From CAIUPE01 sp046092445 (GTDB lineage: Bacteria; Pseudomonadota; Alphaproteobacteria; Rhizobiales; Beijerinckiaceae): a stretch of 11,396 nucleotides of DNA. Under the pieces are notes generated by a model that had not been told where the DNA came from, ran no database searches, and saw nothing but the letters and a program-made list of their open reading frames with translations. The stretch is from NCBI GenBank assembly GCA_046092445.1, contig JBJTDR010000068.1, positions 1 to 11,396 of the forward strand, given 5' to 3'. Positions 1-6,088 of the stretch are shown piece by piece. Position numbers and translations under genes: made by a program. Numbering within the stretch: position 1 is the first letter of the stretch; every line of letters begins with the position of its first letter.

Positions 1-976
1 GGCGGCAGGGCGCGTTGCTCTTGTCACGATCGTTTCGACGCGCGGCTCGGCTCCGCGCGAACCTGGCGCGCGGATGATCGTGCGGCCGGATGGCAGCTTC
101 ACCGGAACCATTGGCGGCGGTAAACTCGAATATCAGATCATTTCCGAGACCCGGATGAAACTGGCGGCGGAACTTCCGGTTTGGAGCCTTCGGCACTATG
201 CATTGGGCCCCGAATTCGGCCAATGTTGCGGCGGGCAGGTCACTGTGCTGATCGAAGTTTTTGAAACGCCGGATCTCGGCTGGATTTTCCAGTTCGAGGC
301 GACCGAGTTTGCTTATGGCTTCCGGTGCGAAGCATATTTGAAGGGTCAAGCCTATCTGCCGCGCAGAATCCGTCAGAGCGGCATTTTTTATTCGGCCTTA
401 CCCGTCCTCCGCAAGGAGGATATGATTATCGAAAATTTCTACTGCATACCGAGGTTTCTGATCCTGTTCGGGGCGGGTCATGTCGGACGGGCATTGGTCA
501 TGGCGCTTGCCGCGCTGCCGTTCCGTGTTATCTGGGTTGATCAGCGTGCGGACGCATTTCCGTCATTGCTGCCGGCAAATGTATTCTCTAAGGTGACTGA
601 CGACTATCACGGCGAACTCGCGCGAGCGCCCGAACGCAGCTATGTGCTCGTGATGACACATTCTCATTCGCTCGATCTTGGGATTATCACGTCGGCTCTC
701 ACTATGGACAAATTCGACTTTGTCGGGCTGATCGGTTCCGAGACCAAACGGGCGCGTTTCATCAACCGGATGAAGGCTGCGAATGTCAGTCAAGACCAGA
801 TCGCGAAATTGGTTTGTCCGATCGGGGTGCCCGGTATTCGAGGTAAACAACCCGCCGTGATCGCTGCCTCGGTTGCCGCGCAGCTGCTTCAGGTGCATGA
901 AAAGCAGACTGAGGGCACTTTGGGGCCGATCTGGGCGCGGAGCAGCCGACCGCCGGCGGTCGTCAAGCGCGATTGA
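1..976 (+). CDS. xdhC: XdhC family protein, xanthine dehydrogenase accessory factor (5' end outside window)
   Basis: XdhC binds molybdenum cofactor, helps its sulfuration and inserts it into xanthine dehydrogenase in the cytoplasm. The frame is open from base 2, so the ATG at 74 is internal: residues upstream of it (ALVTIVSTRGSAPREPGAR) are the typical XdhC N-terminal strand. 324 residues are visible, so little is missing. The N-terminal domain carries TIGGGKLEY and the conserved QCCGG motif. The C-terminal Rossmann domain begins at LILFGAGHVGRAL, continues with VGLIGSETKRARF and ends in the family-typical CPIGVPGIRGKQPAVIAASVAAQLL block, given here in two parts: CPIGVPGIRGK, then a PAVIAAS stretch. 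The next gene, guaD, follows after 28 bases on the same strand, as expected in a purine catabolism operon; the xdh subunit genes are presumably just left of the window. No odd features were seen. Family assignment is firm. Confidence 0.95.
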   Translation, partial: AAGRVALVTIVSTRGSAPREPGARMIVRPDGSFTGTIGGGKLEYQIISETRMKLAAELPVWSLRHYALGPEFGQCCGGQVTVLIEVFETPDLGWIFQFEATEFAYGFRCEAYLKGQAYLPRRIRQSGIFYSALPVLRKEDMIIENFYCIPRFLILFGAGHVGRALVMALAALPFRVIWVDQRADAFPSLLPANVFSKVTDDYHGELARAPERSYVLVMTHSHSLDLGIITSALTMDKFDFVGLIGSETKRARFINRMKAANVSQDQIAKLVCPIGVPGIRGKQPAVIAASVAAQLLQVHEKQTEGTLGPIWARSSRPPAVVKRD

Positions 977-1004
977 GAGCGGGTTTGATGCGTCAGCGGG
1001 GCAT

Positions 1005-1484
1005 ATGATGGCGGATAATGATGCAGTTCACCTCGCGCGGGCAGTCGCCCTGTCGCGGGAGCGGATGGAAGCGAATGCCGGCGGTCCCTTTGGCGCGGTG
1101 ATTGTGCGCGATGGTGTCGTGCTGGCCGAGGGCTGGAACCACGTAACCTCGTCGAATGATCCGACGGCGCACGCGGAAGTCACCGCGATCCGGCGGGCCT
1201 GCGAGGCGGTCAATTCCTTCGAACTGAAGGGCGCAACGCTCTACACGAGTTGCGAGCCATGCCCCATGTGCCTCGCCTCGGCCTATTGGGCGCGCATTTC
1301 CCGCATTGTCTATGCCAATACGCGCACGGAGGCGGCCGCCATCGGCTTTGACGACGCCTTCATCTACGATGAGATTCCGAAAGAACCCGCCGCCCGCGCC
1401 CTTGTCATGGAGCATCACCCGCGCAAGGATGCAACCGACGCCTTTGCCGCCTGGGCCGAGAAGCCTGACAAGATTCCTTATTGA
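1005..1484 (+). CDS. guaD: Guanine deaminase, small CDA-fold type
   Basis: Hydrolyses guanine to xanthine and ammonia, feeding xanthine dehydrogenase. The 159-residue product has the size and layout of the Bacillus-type GuaD in the cytidine deaminase superfamily, not of the larger amidohydrolase-type guanine deaminase. Zinc-site residues are visible: H56-A-E58 with E58 as proton shuttle, and P-C86-P-M-C89. GGPFGAV (26-32), SNDPTAHAEV (50-59) and YTSCEPCPMC (80-89) are very close to GuaD; the C-terminal GFDDAFIYDEI segment is also characteristic and separates it from TadA-type tRNA deaminases. I chose ATG 1005 (followed by a second ATG at 1008) because AGCGGGG lies just upstream and the homology begins there; the frame is open further left but that part does not look like the family. 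The 3' end overlaps the convergent toxin gene by 7 bases. Confidence 0.93.
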   Translation: MMADNDAVHLARAVALSRERMEANAGGPFGAVIVRDGVVLAEGWNHVTSSNDPTAHAEVTAIRRACEAVNSFELKGATLYTSCEPCPMCLASAYWARISRIVYANTRTEAAAIGFDDAFIYDEIPKEPAARALVMEHHPRKDATDAFAAWAEKPDKIPY

Positions 1485-1837
1485 TTGGTGGGCGTACCGA
1501 TTGAAGCAGGCAGGATCTTTGTCAGTCTTGCGGTCAATGCGGCCTGGTCAGCCGTGCCAGCCGTGCCGAGCGTCCTGAGAATGAGCGTGTTGGGCAGTGT
1601 GAAGATTTTCCACCGCACATAGCAGTTCTGGACAAGTCCGGCCTCTTCCGGTGCGATCAGGGCATGATCATCCGGCCATGTATCGATCAATCCGGTCGTG
1701 ATCATCGCGAAAAGTGTATGGCCGTTCCCGGCATTGAACACCCTGTCGGAGAGCGCGAGTGCCGGACGTCTTTTGATGGCCGGCTTGTCCACAAAAGGAA
1801 ACGGCACAATCGCGACCTGAAAAGCGTCACAGATCAC
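1478..1837 (-). CDS. PemK/MazF-like toxin (type II toxin-antitoxin)
   Basis: 119 residues from a GTG start. The N-terminal pattern FQVAIVPFPFVD (6-17), a basic KRRPALALS (22-30), FAMITT and KIFTLPNTLILRTLG match the PemK/MazF fold; these proteins are usually mRNA-cleaving ribonucleases, and the length is ordinary for them. The RNase activity is inferred from family only. The GTG overlaps the last 11 bases of the upstream gene in another frame, the usual translationally coupled arrangement of an antitoxin followed by its toxin. The gene is tail-to-tail with guaD, overlapping its stop by 7 bases, so transcripts from the two strands would collide and there is no room for a terminator between them. 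It is the only module in the window unrelated to metabolism, and it separates guaD from puuD. The reading frame is intact. Confidence 0.85.
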   Translation of the reverse strand: MICDAFQVAIVPFPFVDKPAIKRRPALALSDRVFNAGNGHTLFAMITTGLIDTWPDDHALIAPEEAGLVQNCYVRWKIFTLPNTLILRTLGTAGTADQAALTARLTKILPASIGTPTNQ

Positions 1838-2108
1838 GGAAGGCCCGCTCGTCGGACTCGGAATCCCATTCTGTCATCATCGCCTGCACGGCGGTCAGGT
1901 ACGTTGATTTGCGCTCGATGATTTTGAACGGGACACGTTCGCCACGCCGCCTTTGCAGGGTGCTCCAAAACTCTTTCATGGCCCCGATCGGCTTGTACCC
2001 CGGCGTCGGGCGACCATCTTTTCCGTCCGCCATCTTCGCAAATTCGCCCTGAGTACCATCAATTTCAAAGATCACCCGCGTATCCTCCGGCATATAGCCG
2101 AGCAGCAC
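1827..2108 (-). CDS. Putative antitoxin upstream of PemK/MazF-like toxin
   Basis: I do not recognise this family with certainty; the antitoxin role is inferred from its place directly before the toxin and the 11-base overlap with it. With the GTG start at 2108 it is 93 residues, acidic at the end (EWDSESDERAFRDL), with the segments GYMPEDTRVIFEIDG, KDGRPTPGYKPIG and RRRGERVPFKIIE. An AAGGA sits 7 bases upstream of that GTG. However the frame stays open and protein-like to base 2234, including VKIADNSLWIKHIDIDKDAA. The alternation of short strands there faintly recalls AbrB/MazE swapped-hairpin antitoxins, a weak impression only. The true protein may therefore be about 125 residues, starting at an unusual codon near 2204, or the start may be mutated. 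See the separate entry for that stretch. Confidence 0.6.
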   Translation of the reverse strand: MLLGYMPEDTRVIFEIDGTQGEFAKMADGKDGRPTPGYKPIGAMKEFWSTLQRRRGERVPFKIIERKSTYLTAVQAMMTEWDSESDERAFRDL

Positions 2109-2234
2109 CGCAGCATCCTTGTCGATGTCAATATGCTTGATCCACAGGGAATTATCCGCAATCTTGACCGAATTTTCATAAGATTCGTTTGAAAGACCGA
2201 TGATAAATGCTCCTTCTTGGCCGTGAGGGCATGA
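2109..2234 (-). other. Open, protein-like extension of the putative antitoxin without a standard start codon
   Basis: Reading leftwards from the stop at 2237-2235, the antitoxin frame is open and its translation looks like real protein (NSVKIADNSLWIKHIDIDKDAA). No ATG, GTG or TTG occurs in this frame before GTG 2108. A strong AAGGAG lies at 2215-2210 and, after 5 bases, is followed by ATC ATC (2204-2199), exactly where an initiation codon is expected. In another frame, ATG 2232 with GAGG five bases upstream opens an 18-codon reading frame that ends at 2176; a +1 slip within it would enter the antitoxin frame. Possible readings are initiation at ATC, initiation at GTG 2108, a frameshifted start, or a decayed start codon. 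Confidence 0.45.
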
Positions 2235-2257
2235 TCACCTCATCGATTACGCATGAG

Positions 2258-2286
2258 ACGATAGCGTAAGTCGAGTGCCCAATCAA
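2258..2286 (-). promoter_or_regulatory. Candidate sigma-70 promoter of the toxin-antitoxin module
   Basis: On the minus strand TTGATT (2286-2281) is followed after exactly 17 bases by TATCGT (2263-2258). Each box matches the consensus at four of six positions. Transcription would begin near 2251, about 45 bases before the AAGGAG of the putative antitoxin gene. Spacing and position fit well; the boxes are only moderate, so this is a prediction. Confidence 0.45.
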
Positions 2287-2306
2287 GGGGGTGTAGGGGG
2301 GGTGTA
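2287..2306. repeat. Two direct copies of GGGGGTGTA at an 11-base period
   Basis: GGGGGTGTA occurs at 2287-2295 and again at 2298-2306, directly abutting the -35-like box of the toxin-antitoxin promoter and lying between it and the divergent puuD operon. The second copy is followed by CCCC, giving GGGG-TGTA-CCCC. An 11-base period places both copies on about the same helix face, as for a tandem regulator site. No matching known operator is recognised. Confidence 0.4.
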
Positions 2307-2435
2307 CCCCACTTCAATTCCATGCGTCGGCGCGCCTGTGGGTGCCTCAAGTCGAACCCGCTTCAGATCACGAACGGGGGGGCGACAATGCGGCAAATCT
2401 GTGGTTGATTATCGTGAGTTTACAGGATCATTTGC

Positions 2436-3620
2436 ATGACCGCTTTCGCTCTCGACTGGATCAACCTCGCCATTCGCTGGTTCCACATCATCGTCGGAAT
2501 CGCATGGATCGGGGCGAGTTTCCACTTTGTCTGGCTGGATTTCTCGCTCCGCGCGCGGGAAGGCATGGCGAAGGGCGTCTACGGGTCGTCATGGCTGGTG
2601 CATGGCGGCGGCTTCTACCATGTCGAGAAATATCTCGTTGCACCCGAAACTCTGCCCCATGATCTCCATTGGTTCAAATGGGAGGCCTATCTCACCTTCC
2701 TGACCGGCTTTGCCCTACTTGTCGTGCAATATTACTGGAATGCGTCCGCCTTTCTCGTCGATCCTGCCGTGTTGCAGATAACGGCGGGCGAAGCCATCAT
2801 CATCTCGGTGCTGACGCTGCTCGGCGGCTGGATTGCCTATGATCTCCTGTGCCGCTCTCCGATTGGCGAGCGGACGGGGCTTTTGGCCGTCTGCGTCTTC
2901 GCGCTGATCGTCGGCGCCGCCTGGCTGTTCGGGCAGGTGTTTTCGGGGCGCGGAGCCTTCATCCATGTCGGTGCCATGGTAGGTACCATGATGGCTGCCA
3001 ATGTGTTTCGCGTGATCATTCCGAACCAGAAAAAGATCACAGCCTCTTTGCTCGCGGGCGAAGCGCCCGATCCCGAACTCGGCAAAATCGGCAAGCAGCG
3101 TTCCTTGCACAATAACTATCTCACGCTGCCGGTTCTGCTGTTCATGGTGTCGAACCATTACCCGTTCCTCTACGCCCATCCGCACGCATGGCTCGTCGTC
3201 GCGCTGATCGTGCTGTCAGGCGGGATGATCCGGCATTTTCTCAACCGCGTGGATGCGGGTGATACGCCTGCAAGCGTCGCATGGGCCTTGCCGGTCGCAG
3301 CTCTTGCGCTGATCGTGGCGATCTACTGGACAAGCCCGACACAGCGAGCGCCGCAAGCCGGTGGCGTCACGGATGCCGCCATCAGCCAGATCGTGACAAC
3401 GCATTGCGTGATGTGCCACGCCGCCAAGCCGACCCATCAGGCGTTCAAAGGGGCGGAGCCGCCGAAAGGCGTGATGCTCGATACGCTCGACGGCGTCCGC
3501 AAGAACGCCGCGCAAATTCTGGCGCAGGCGGTTCAGGGGCGTGCCATGCCGCTCGGCAACGAGACGGGGATTACGGACGCGGACCGCGCCACGCTCGGCG
3601 CATGGCTCGCACAGCAATGA
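2436..3620 (+). CDS. puuD: Urate oxidase PuuD, membrane-bound with C-terminal cytochrome c domain
   Basis: Oxidises urate to 5-hydroxyisourate in the inner membrane, passing electrons to its own cytochrome c domain and the respiratory chain instead of making hydrogen peroxide as soluble uricase does. The 394 residues begin with the Urate_ox_N hallmarks WFHIIVGIAWIGASFHF (15-31), HGGGFYHVEKY (56-66) and HWFKWEAY (78-85). About eight membrane spans are visible, roughly at 12-35, 84-101, 117-137, 148-166, 172-195, 229-246, 250-266 and 281-299. The heme c motif C324-V-M-C327-H328 follows the last span, and M371 in AMPLGN is the likely axial ligand. ATG 2436 has AGGA eight bases upstream and gives the normal N-terminus. 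Its stop overlaps the start of uraD (ATGA), so the two are translationally coupled. Length is near the family's usual size of about 400. Confidence 0.95.
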   Translation: MTAFALDWINLAIRWFHIIVGIAWIGASFHFVWLDFSLRAREGMAKGVYGSSWLVHGGGFYHVEKYLVAPETLPHDLHWFKWEAYLTFLTGFALLVVQYYWNASAFLVDPAVLQITAGEAIIISVLTLLGGWIAYDLLCRSPIGERTGLLAVCVFALIVGAAWLFGQVFSGRGAFIHVGAMVGTMMAANVFRVIIPNQKKITASLLAGEAPDPELGKIGKQRSLHNNYLTLPVLLFMVSNHYPFLYAHPHAWLVVALIVLSGGMIRHFLNRVDAGDTPASVAWALPVAALALIVAIYWTSPTQRAPQAGGVTDAAISQIVTTHCVMCHAAKPTHQAFKGAEPPKGVMLDTLDGVRKNAAQILAQAVQGRAMPLGNETGITDADRATLGAWLAQQ

Positions 3621-4153
3621 GCCAACCGCTTTCGCTGTCAGAAGTAAACACGCTCTCCCCGGCGGAGTTCGTTTCCCGCTTCGGCGACATTGCCGAGCAC
3701 TCCCCCTGGGTGGCCAAGCACGCGGGTGCGATGCGTCCCTATGCCGACCACGCAGCCATGGTCCTCGCTTTTCAAACCGCCATCCTTCAGGCATCAGAAG
3801 ATCTGCAACACGCACTGATCCTCGCCCATCCCGATCTCGCAGGCCGCGCCGCGCGGCAGGGCGCGGTTGCCGACGAGTCAAAGCGTGAGCAGGCGGGAGC
3901 GGGGCTCGCCACCTTGACCGACGCGGAATTCGAACGCTTCCATCGCTTGAATGACACCTATCGCGCGCGTTTTGGCTTTCCGTTCATCTTTGCTGTAACA
4001 GGAGCCTCGAAATATCAGATTCTGGACGCCTTCGAGAACCGCGTTGGCGGCACGATGGCGGAAGAGCGCCTGACCGCAATCGCCCAGATCCTGCGGATCG
4101 TCCGCTTCCGGCTGGAGAGTCGCGTGACACAAGAGGGAGCAACGCGCCAATGA
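3617..4153 (+). CDS. uraD: 2-oxo-4-hydroxy-4-carboxy-5-ureidoimidazoline (OHCU) decarboxylase
   Basis: Decarboxylates OHCU to S-allantoin, the third step after urate oxidation and HIU hydrolysis. The 178-residue product shows EHSPWVA (27-33), the HPDLAGRAA block starting at H71, SKREQAGAGL with E91, and FGFPFIFAVTGASK (119-132). The spacing of H71, E91 and R165 equals that of the catalytic His67, Glu87 and Arg161 I recall for the vertebrate enzyme. Some pucL-type proteins carry this domain fused to another uricase-pathway domain; here it stands alone. The start ATG at 3617 overlaps the puuD stop by four bases, and a longer upstream frame is out of register with the family and was dropped. Its own stop again overlaps the next gene's ATG. 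The HIU hydrolase acting just before it is not in the window. Confidence 0.95.
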   Translation: MSQPLSLSEVNTLSPAEFVSRFGDIAEHSPWVAKHAGAMRPYADHAAMVLAFQTAILQASEDLQHALILAHPDLAGRAARQGAVADESKREQAGAGLATLTDAEFERFHRLNDTYRARFGFPFIFAVTGASKYQILDAFENRVGGTMAEERLTAIAQILRIVRFRLESRVTQEGATRQ

Positions 4154-4797
4154 GCACAGAGACCCGATTGCGCGAGGAAATCTGCCGGATTGGCGGCAGT
4201 CTCTATGCGCGTGGCTATACGGTGGGCTCTGCGGGCAACATCTCCGCACGCCTTGATGACGGCTTCCTCATTACGCCGACCGATGCCTGCCTTGGAAACC
4301 TTGATCCGGCACGGATTGCAAAACTTGACCCGATGGGCGAGCAGATTTCCGGCGACCGCGGCTCAAAAACCATCCGCTTGCATCGCGCCGTCTATGAAGC
4401 CGATCCCTCGGTTCAGGGCGTGGTCCACACGCATTCCACCCATCTCGTCGCGCTCTCCCTCACGCTCGCGATTGATCCCGCCAATGTGCTCCCGCCTTTG
4501 ACGCCCTATCACGTGATGAAAGCGGGCCAGATCCCGTTGATCCCCTATCTGAGACCGGGCGATCCGGCGGTCATCGACCGCGTAAGACCTCTCGTGAAGC
4601 ATGTCCGGGGTGTTTTATTGGCGCGGATCGGCCCGACATTCTGGCATGACAGCGTCTCCAACGCGTCCTATGCGCTGGAGGAGGCGGAAGAGACGGCCAA
4701 GCTCTGGTTCCTCACGCGTGGCTCCGCGCTGCCACCGCTCGACTGCACTCAAATTGACGAATTACGCGCCGTTTTTGGCGCAAAATGGCAGGAATAG
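4150..4797 (+). CDS. Class II aldolase/adducin family protein, OtnC-like, with altered metal site
   Basis: By family closest to 3-oxo-tetronate 4-phosphate decarboxylase (OtnC/YgbL), which decarboxylates the product of the kinase encoded next. 215 residues, normal length. Recognisable parts are RGYTVGSAGNISARL (phosphate-binding GNxS), ITPTDACLGNLDP, VVHTHSTH with metal ligands H93 and H95, PPLTPYHVM, YLRPGDPAV and the helix EEAEETAKLWFL. Two key residues are not the usual ones. In the SKE motif before the first His, Glu is Thr74, and the ANHGP motif near the end reads ARIGP, so the third metal His is Ile160. Neither change is explained by a frameshift, since the flanking sequence stays in register. 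The protein may bind metal poorly, act on a different substrate, or be non-catalytic. It starts inside the uraD stop (ATGA) and is followed after four bases by the kinase. I leave the symbol blank because activity is uncertain. Confidence 0.82.
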   Translation: MSTETRLREEICRIGGSLYARGYTVGSAGNISARLDDGFLITPTDACLGNLDPARIAKLDPMGEQISGDRGSKTIRLHRAVYEADPSVQGVVHTHSTHLVALSLTLAIDPANVLPPLTPYHVMKAGQIPLIPYLRPGDPAVIDRVRPLVKHVRGVLLARIGPTFWHDSVSNASYALEEAEETAKLWFLTRGSALPPLDCTQIDELRAVFGAKWQE

Positions 4798-4801
4798 TCT
4801 C

Positions 4802-6067
4802 ATGTTGCTTGGTGTAATCGCTGATGATCTGACGGGCGCAACCGATGTTGCGCTGATGCTGGCACGGGAAGGTATGCACGTTGTGCAGACGGTTGGTGTG
4901 CCCCTGCCGGATGTCCGGTTTCCGGATGCCGATGCCATCGTCATCTCGATGAAATCCCGTACAAATCCCGCCGCCGAGGCGGTCGAGTGGTCGCTCACCG
5001 CCTGCGATGCGTTGCTCCGCACGGGTGCACGGCAAATCCTTTTCAAATATTGCTCCACCTTCGATTCGACCGATGCCGGAAATATCGGCCCCGTGACGGA
5101 AGCCTTGATGAAGCGCCTTGGGGTTTCCTACACAATTGCTTGCCCCGCCTTTCCCGCCAATGGCCGCTCGGTCTATCAGGGCCATCTGTTTATTGGCTCA
5201 ACCCTCCTGTCCGACAGCCCGATGAAGGATCATCCGCTGACCCCGATGCGCGACTCAAACCTCGTCCGTGTCTTGCAGCGGCAGACGAAAATTCCGGCCG
5301 GGCTGGTGCCGTTTCAAACCGTCTCCGAAGGCGGCAGTGCGATCAGGGAGGCCTTCGCAGCCCTTGCCGCAAACGGCCCCGCAATCGGCGTTGCAGATGC
5401 CATCACAAATGACGACCTCCGTGCGATCGGCGCGGCCTTTGACGGGCACACATTGCTCACGGGTGGTTCCGGCATTGCGCTCGGACTGCCTGAAAATTTC
5501 CGCAAAGCCGGGCTATTGGCGGAGAAATCCGCACATCGTCCGTTTGTCGCTCCCTCCGGGCACGCGGCCATTCTTGCGGGGAGTTGTTCGGTTGCAACAC
5601 GCGGTCAGGTCGCGGATGCGATTGCAAAGGGCATCGAGGCTTTCGCAATCGATCCCGAAGCCCTTGCAGACGGGCGCTTGACCTCTGACACCCTCTTGAA
5701 CTGGGCGATCCCGCGTCTGGGCTTGAAGCCGGTTCTGATCTATTCGACAGCAGAGCCTGAAGCGGTGCGCGCCATCCAGGAACGGTTCGGTCGCGATGAG
5801 GCTGGCGCCATGGTCGAGCATTTGCTGGCCGATACCGCCCGCGGACTGGCGCGTGCGGGTGTCACACGTCTGGTTGTGGCCGGCGGCGAGACGTCGGGTG
5901 CCGTCGTTTCCGCGCTCGGCGTCACAATGCTGGAAATCGGCCCCGAAATCGACCCGGGCGTGCCATGGACGCTTGCCGCCGACGGCACCACAATGGCCCT
6001 TGCGCTGAAATCCGGCAATTTCGGAACGCCGGATTTCTTCACAAAATCCCTGGAAATGCTCGGCTAA
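4802..6067 (+). CDS. otnK: Four-carbon acid sugar kinase (OtnK/DUF1537 family)
   Basis: Family members phosphorylate 3-oxo-tetronates or other four-carbon sugar acids with ATP at C4, in the cytoplasm, before decarboxylation to dihydroxyacetone phosphate. The 421 residues match the full two-domain family length. The N-terminal substrate domain starts with GVIADDLTGATDVA (4-17) and has KYCSTFDST (82-90), then CPAFPANGRSVYQGHLF and HPLTPMRDSNL. The C-terminal nucleotide domain has ILAGSCSVATRGQ, GGETSG (361-366), GPEIDPGVPW and LKSGNFG. The ATG at 4802 has AGGA seven bases upstream and sits four bases after the aldolase stop; the longer open frame to the left is out of the family and is a shadow. 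Substrate specificity within this family varies and cannot be read here. No tetronate dehydrogenase or OtnI isomerase is present nearby, so the pathway as usually drawn is incomplete in this window. Confidence 0.88.
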   Translation: MLLGVIADDLTGATDVALMLAREGMHVVQTVGVPLPDVRFPDADAIVISMKSRTNPAAEAVEWSLTACDALLRTGARQILFKYCSTFDSTDAGNIGPVTEALMKRLGVSYTIACPAFPANGRSVYQGHLFIGSTLLSDSPMKDHPLTPMRDSNLVRVLQRQTKIPAGLVPFQTVSEGGSAIREAFAALAANGPAIGVADAITNDDLRAIGAAFDGHTLLTGGSGIALGLPENFRKAGLLAEKSAHRPFVAPSGHAAILAGSCSVATRGQVADAIAKGIEAFAIDPEALADGRLTSDTLLNWAIPRLGLKPVLIYSTAEPEAVRAIQERFGRDEAGAMVEHLLADTARGLARAGVTRLVVAGGETSGAVVSALGVTMLEIGPEIDPGVPWTLAADGTTMALALKSGNFGTPDFFTKSLEMLG

Positions 6068-6088
6068 ATCCTGTTCTACTGGATTTTT
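6066..6088. terminator. Possible weak bidirectional terminator between convergent otnK and dctM genes
   Basis: AAATCC (6066-6071) and GGATTT (6081-6086) form a 6-bp inverted repeat with a 9-base loop, with two more T's on the plus strand (GGATTTTT). It lies across both stop codons in an 8-base convergent gap. The stem is short and AT-rich, so efficiency is doubtful. Confidence 0.3.

Noticed and set aside
2176..2232. 18-codon minus-strand leader peptide starting at ATG 2232
   Set aside because: It has a GAGG site but no peptide features; kept only as part of the start-codon puzzle, not as a gene.
2298..2382. G-quadruplex from the G-runs at 2287-2302 and 2376-2382
   Set aside because: The adjacent runs supply only three G-triplets and the next run is over 70 bases away; too weak to claim.
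2715..3185. 156-codon minus-strand frame inside puuD
   Set aside because: Opposite to a fully supported PuuD and low-complexity Arg/Asp/Gln-rich; shadow.
3281..3616. Upstream extension of the uraD frame inside puuD
   Set aside because: Overlaps the PuuD cytochrome domain and is not OHCU decarboxylase-like; ATGA overlap at 3617 is the better start.
3216..3881. 221-codon minus-strand frame across puuD and uraD
   Set aside because: Arg-rich translation, no recognisable domain, antisense to two certain genes.
4618..4635. A compensating frameshift as the cause of ARIGP replacing ANHGP in the aldolase
   Set aside because: Reading the other two frames here gives no NHG, and both sides stay in the family register.
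4601..4801. 66-codon upstream extension of the otnK frame
   Set aside because: Overlaps the aldolase in another frame and is Arg/Ser/Pro-rich; the family N-terminus begins exactly at ATG 4802 with a good ribosome site.
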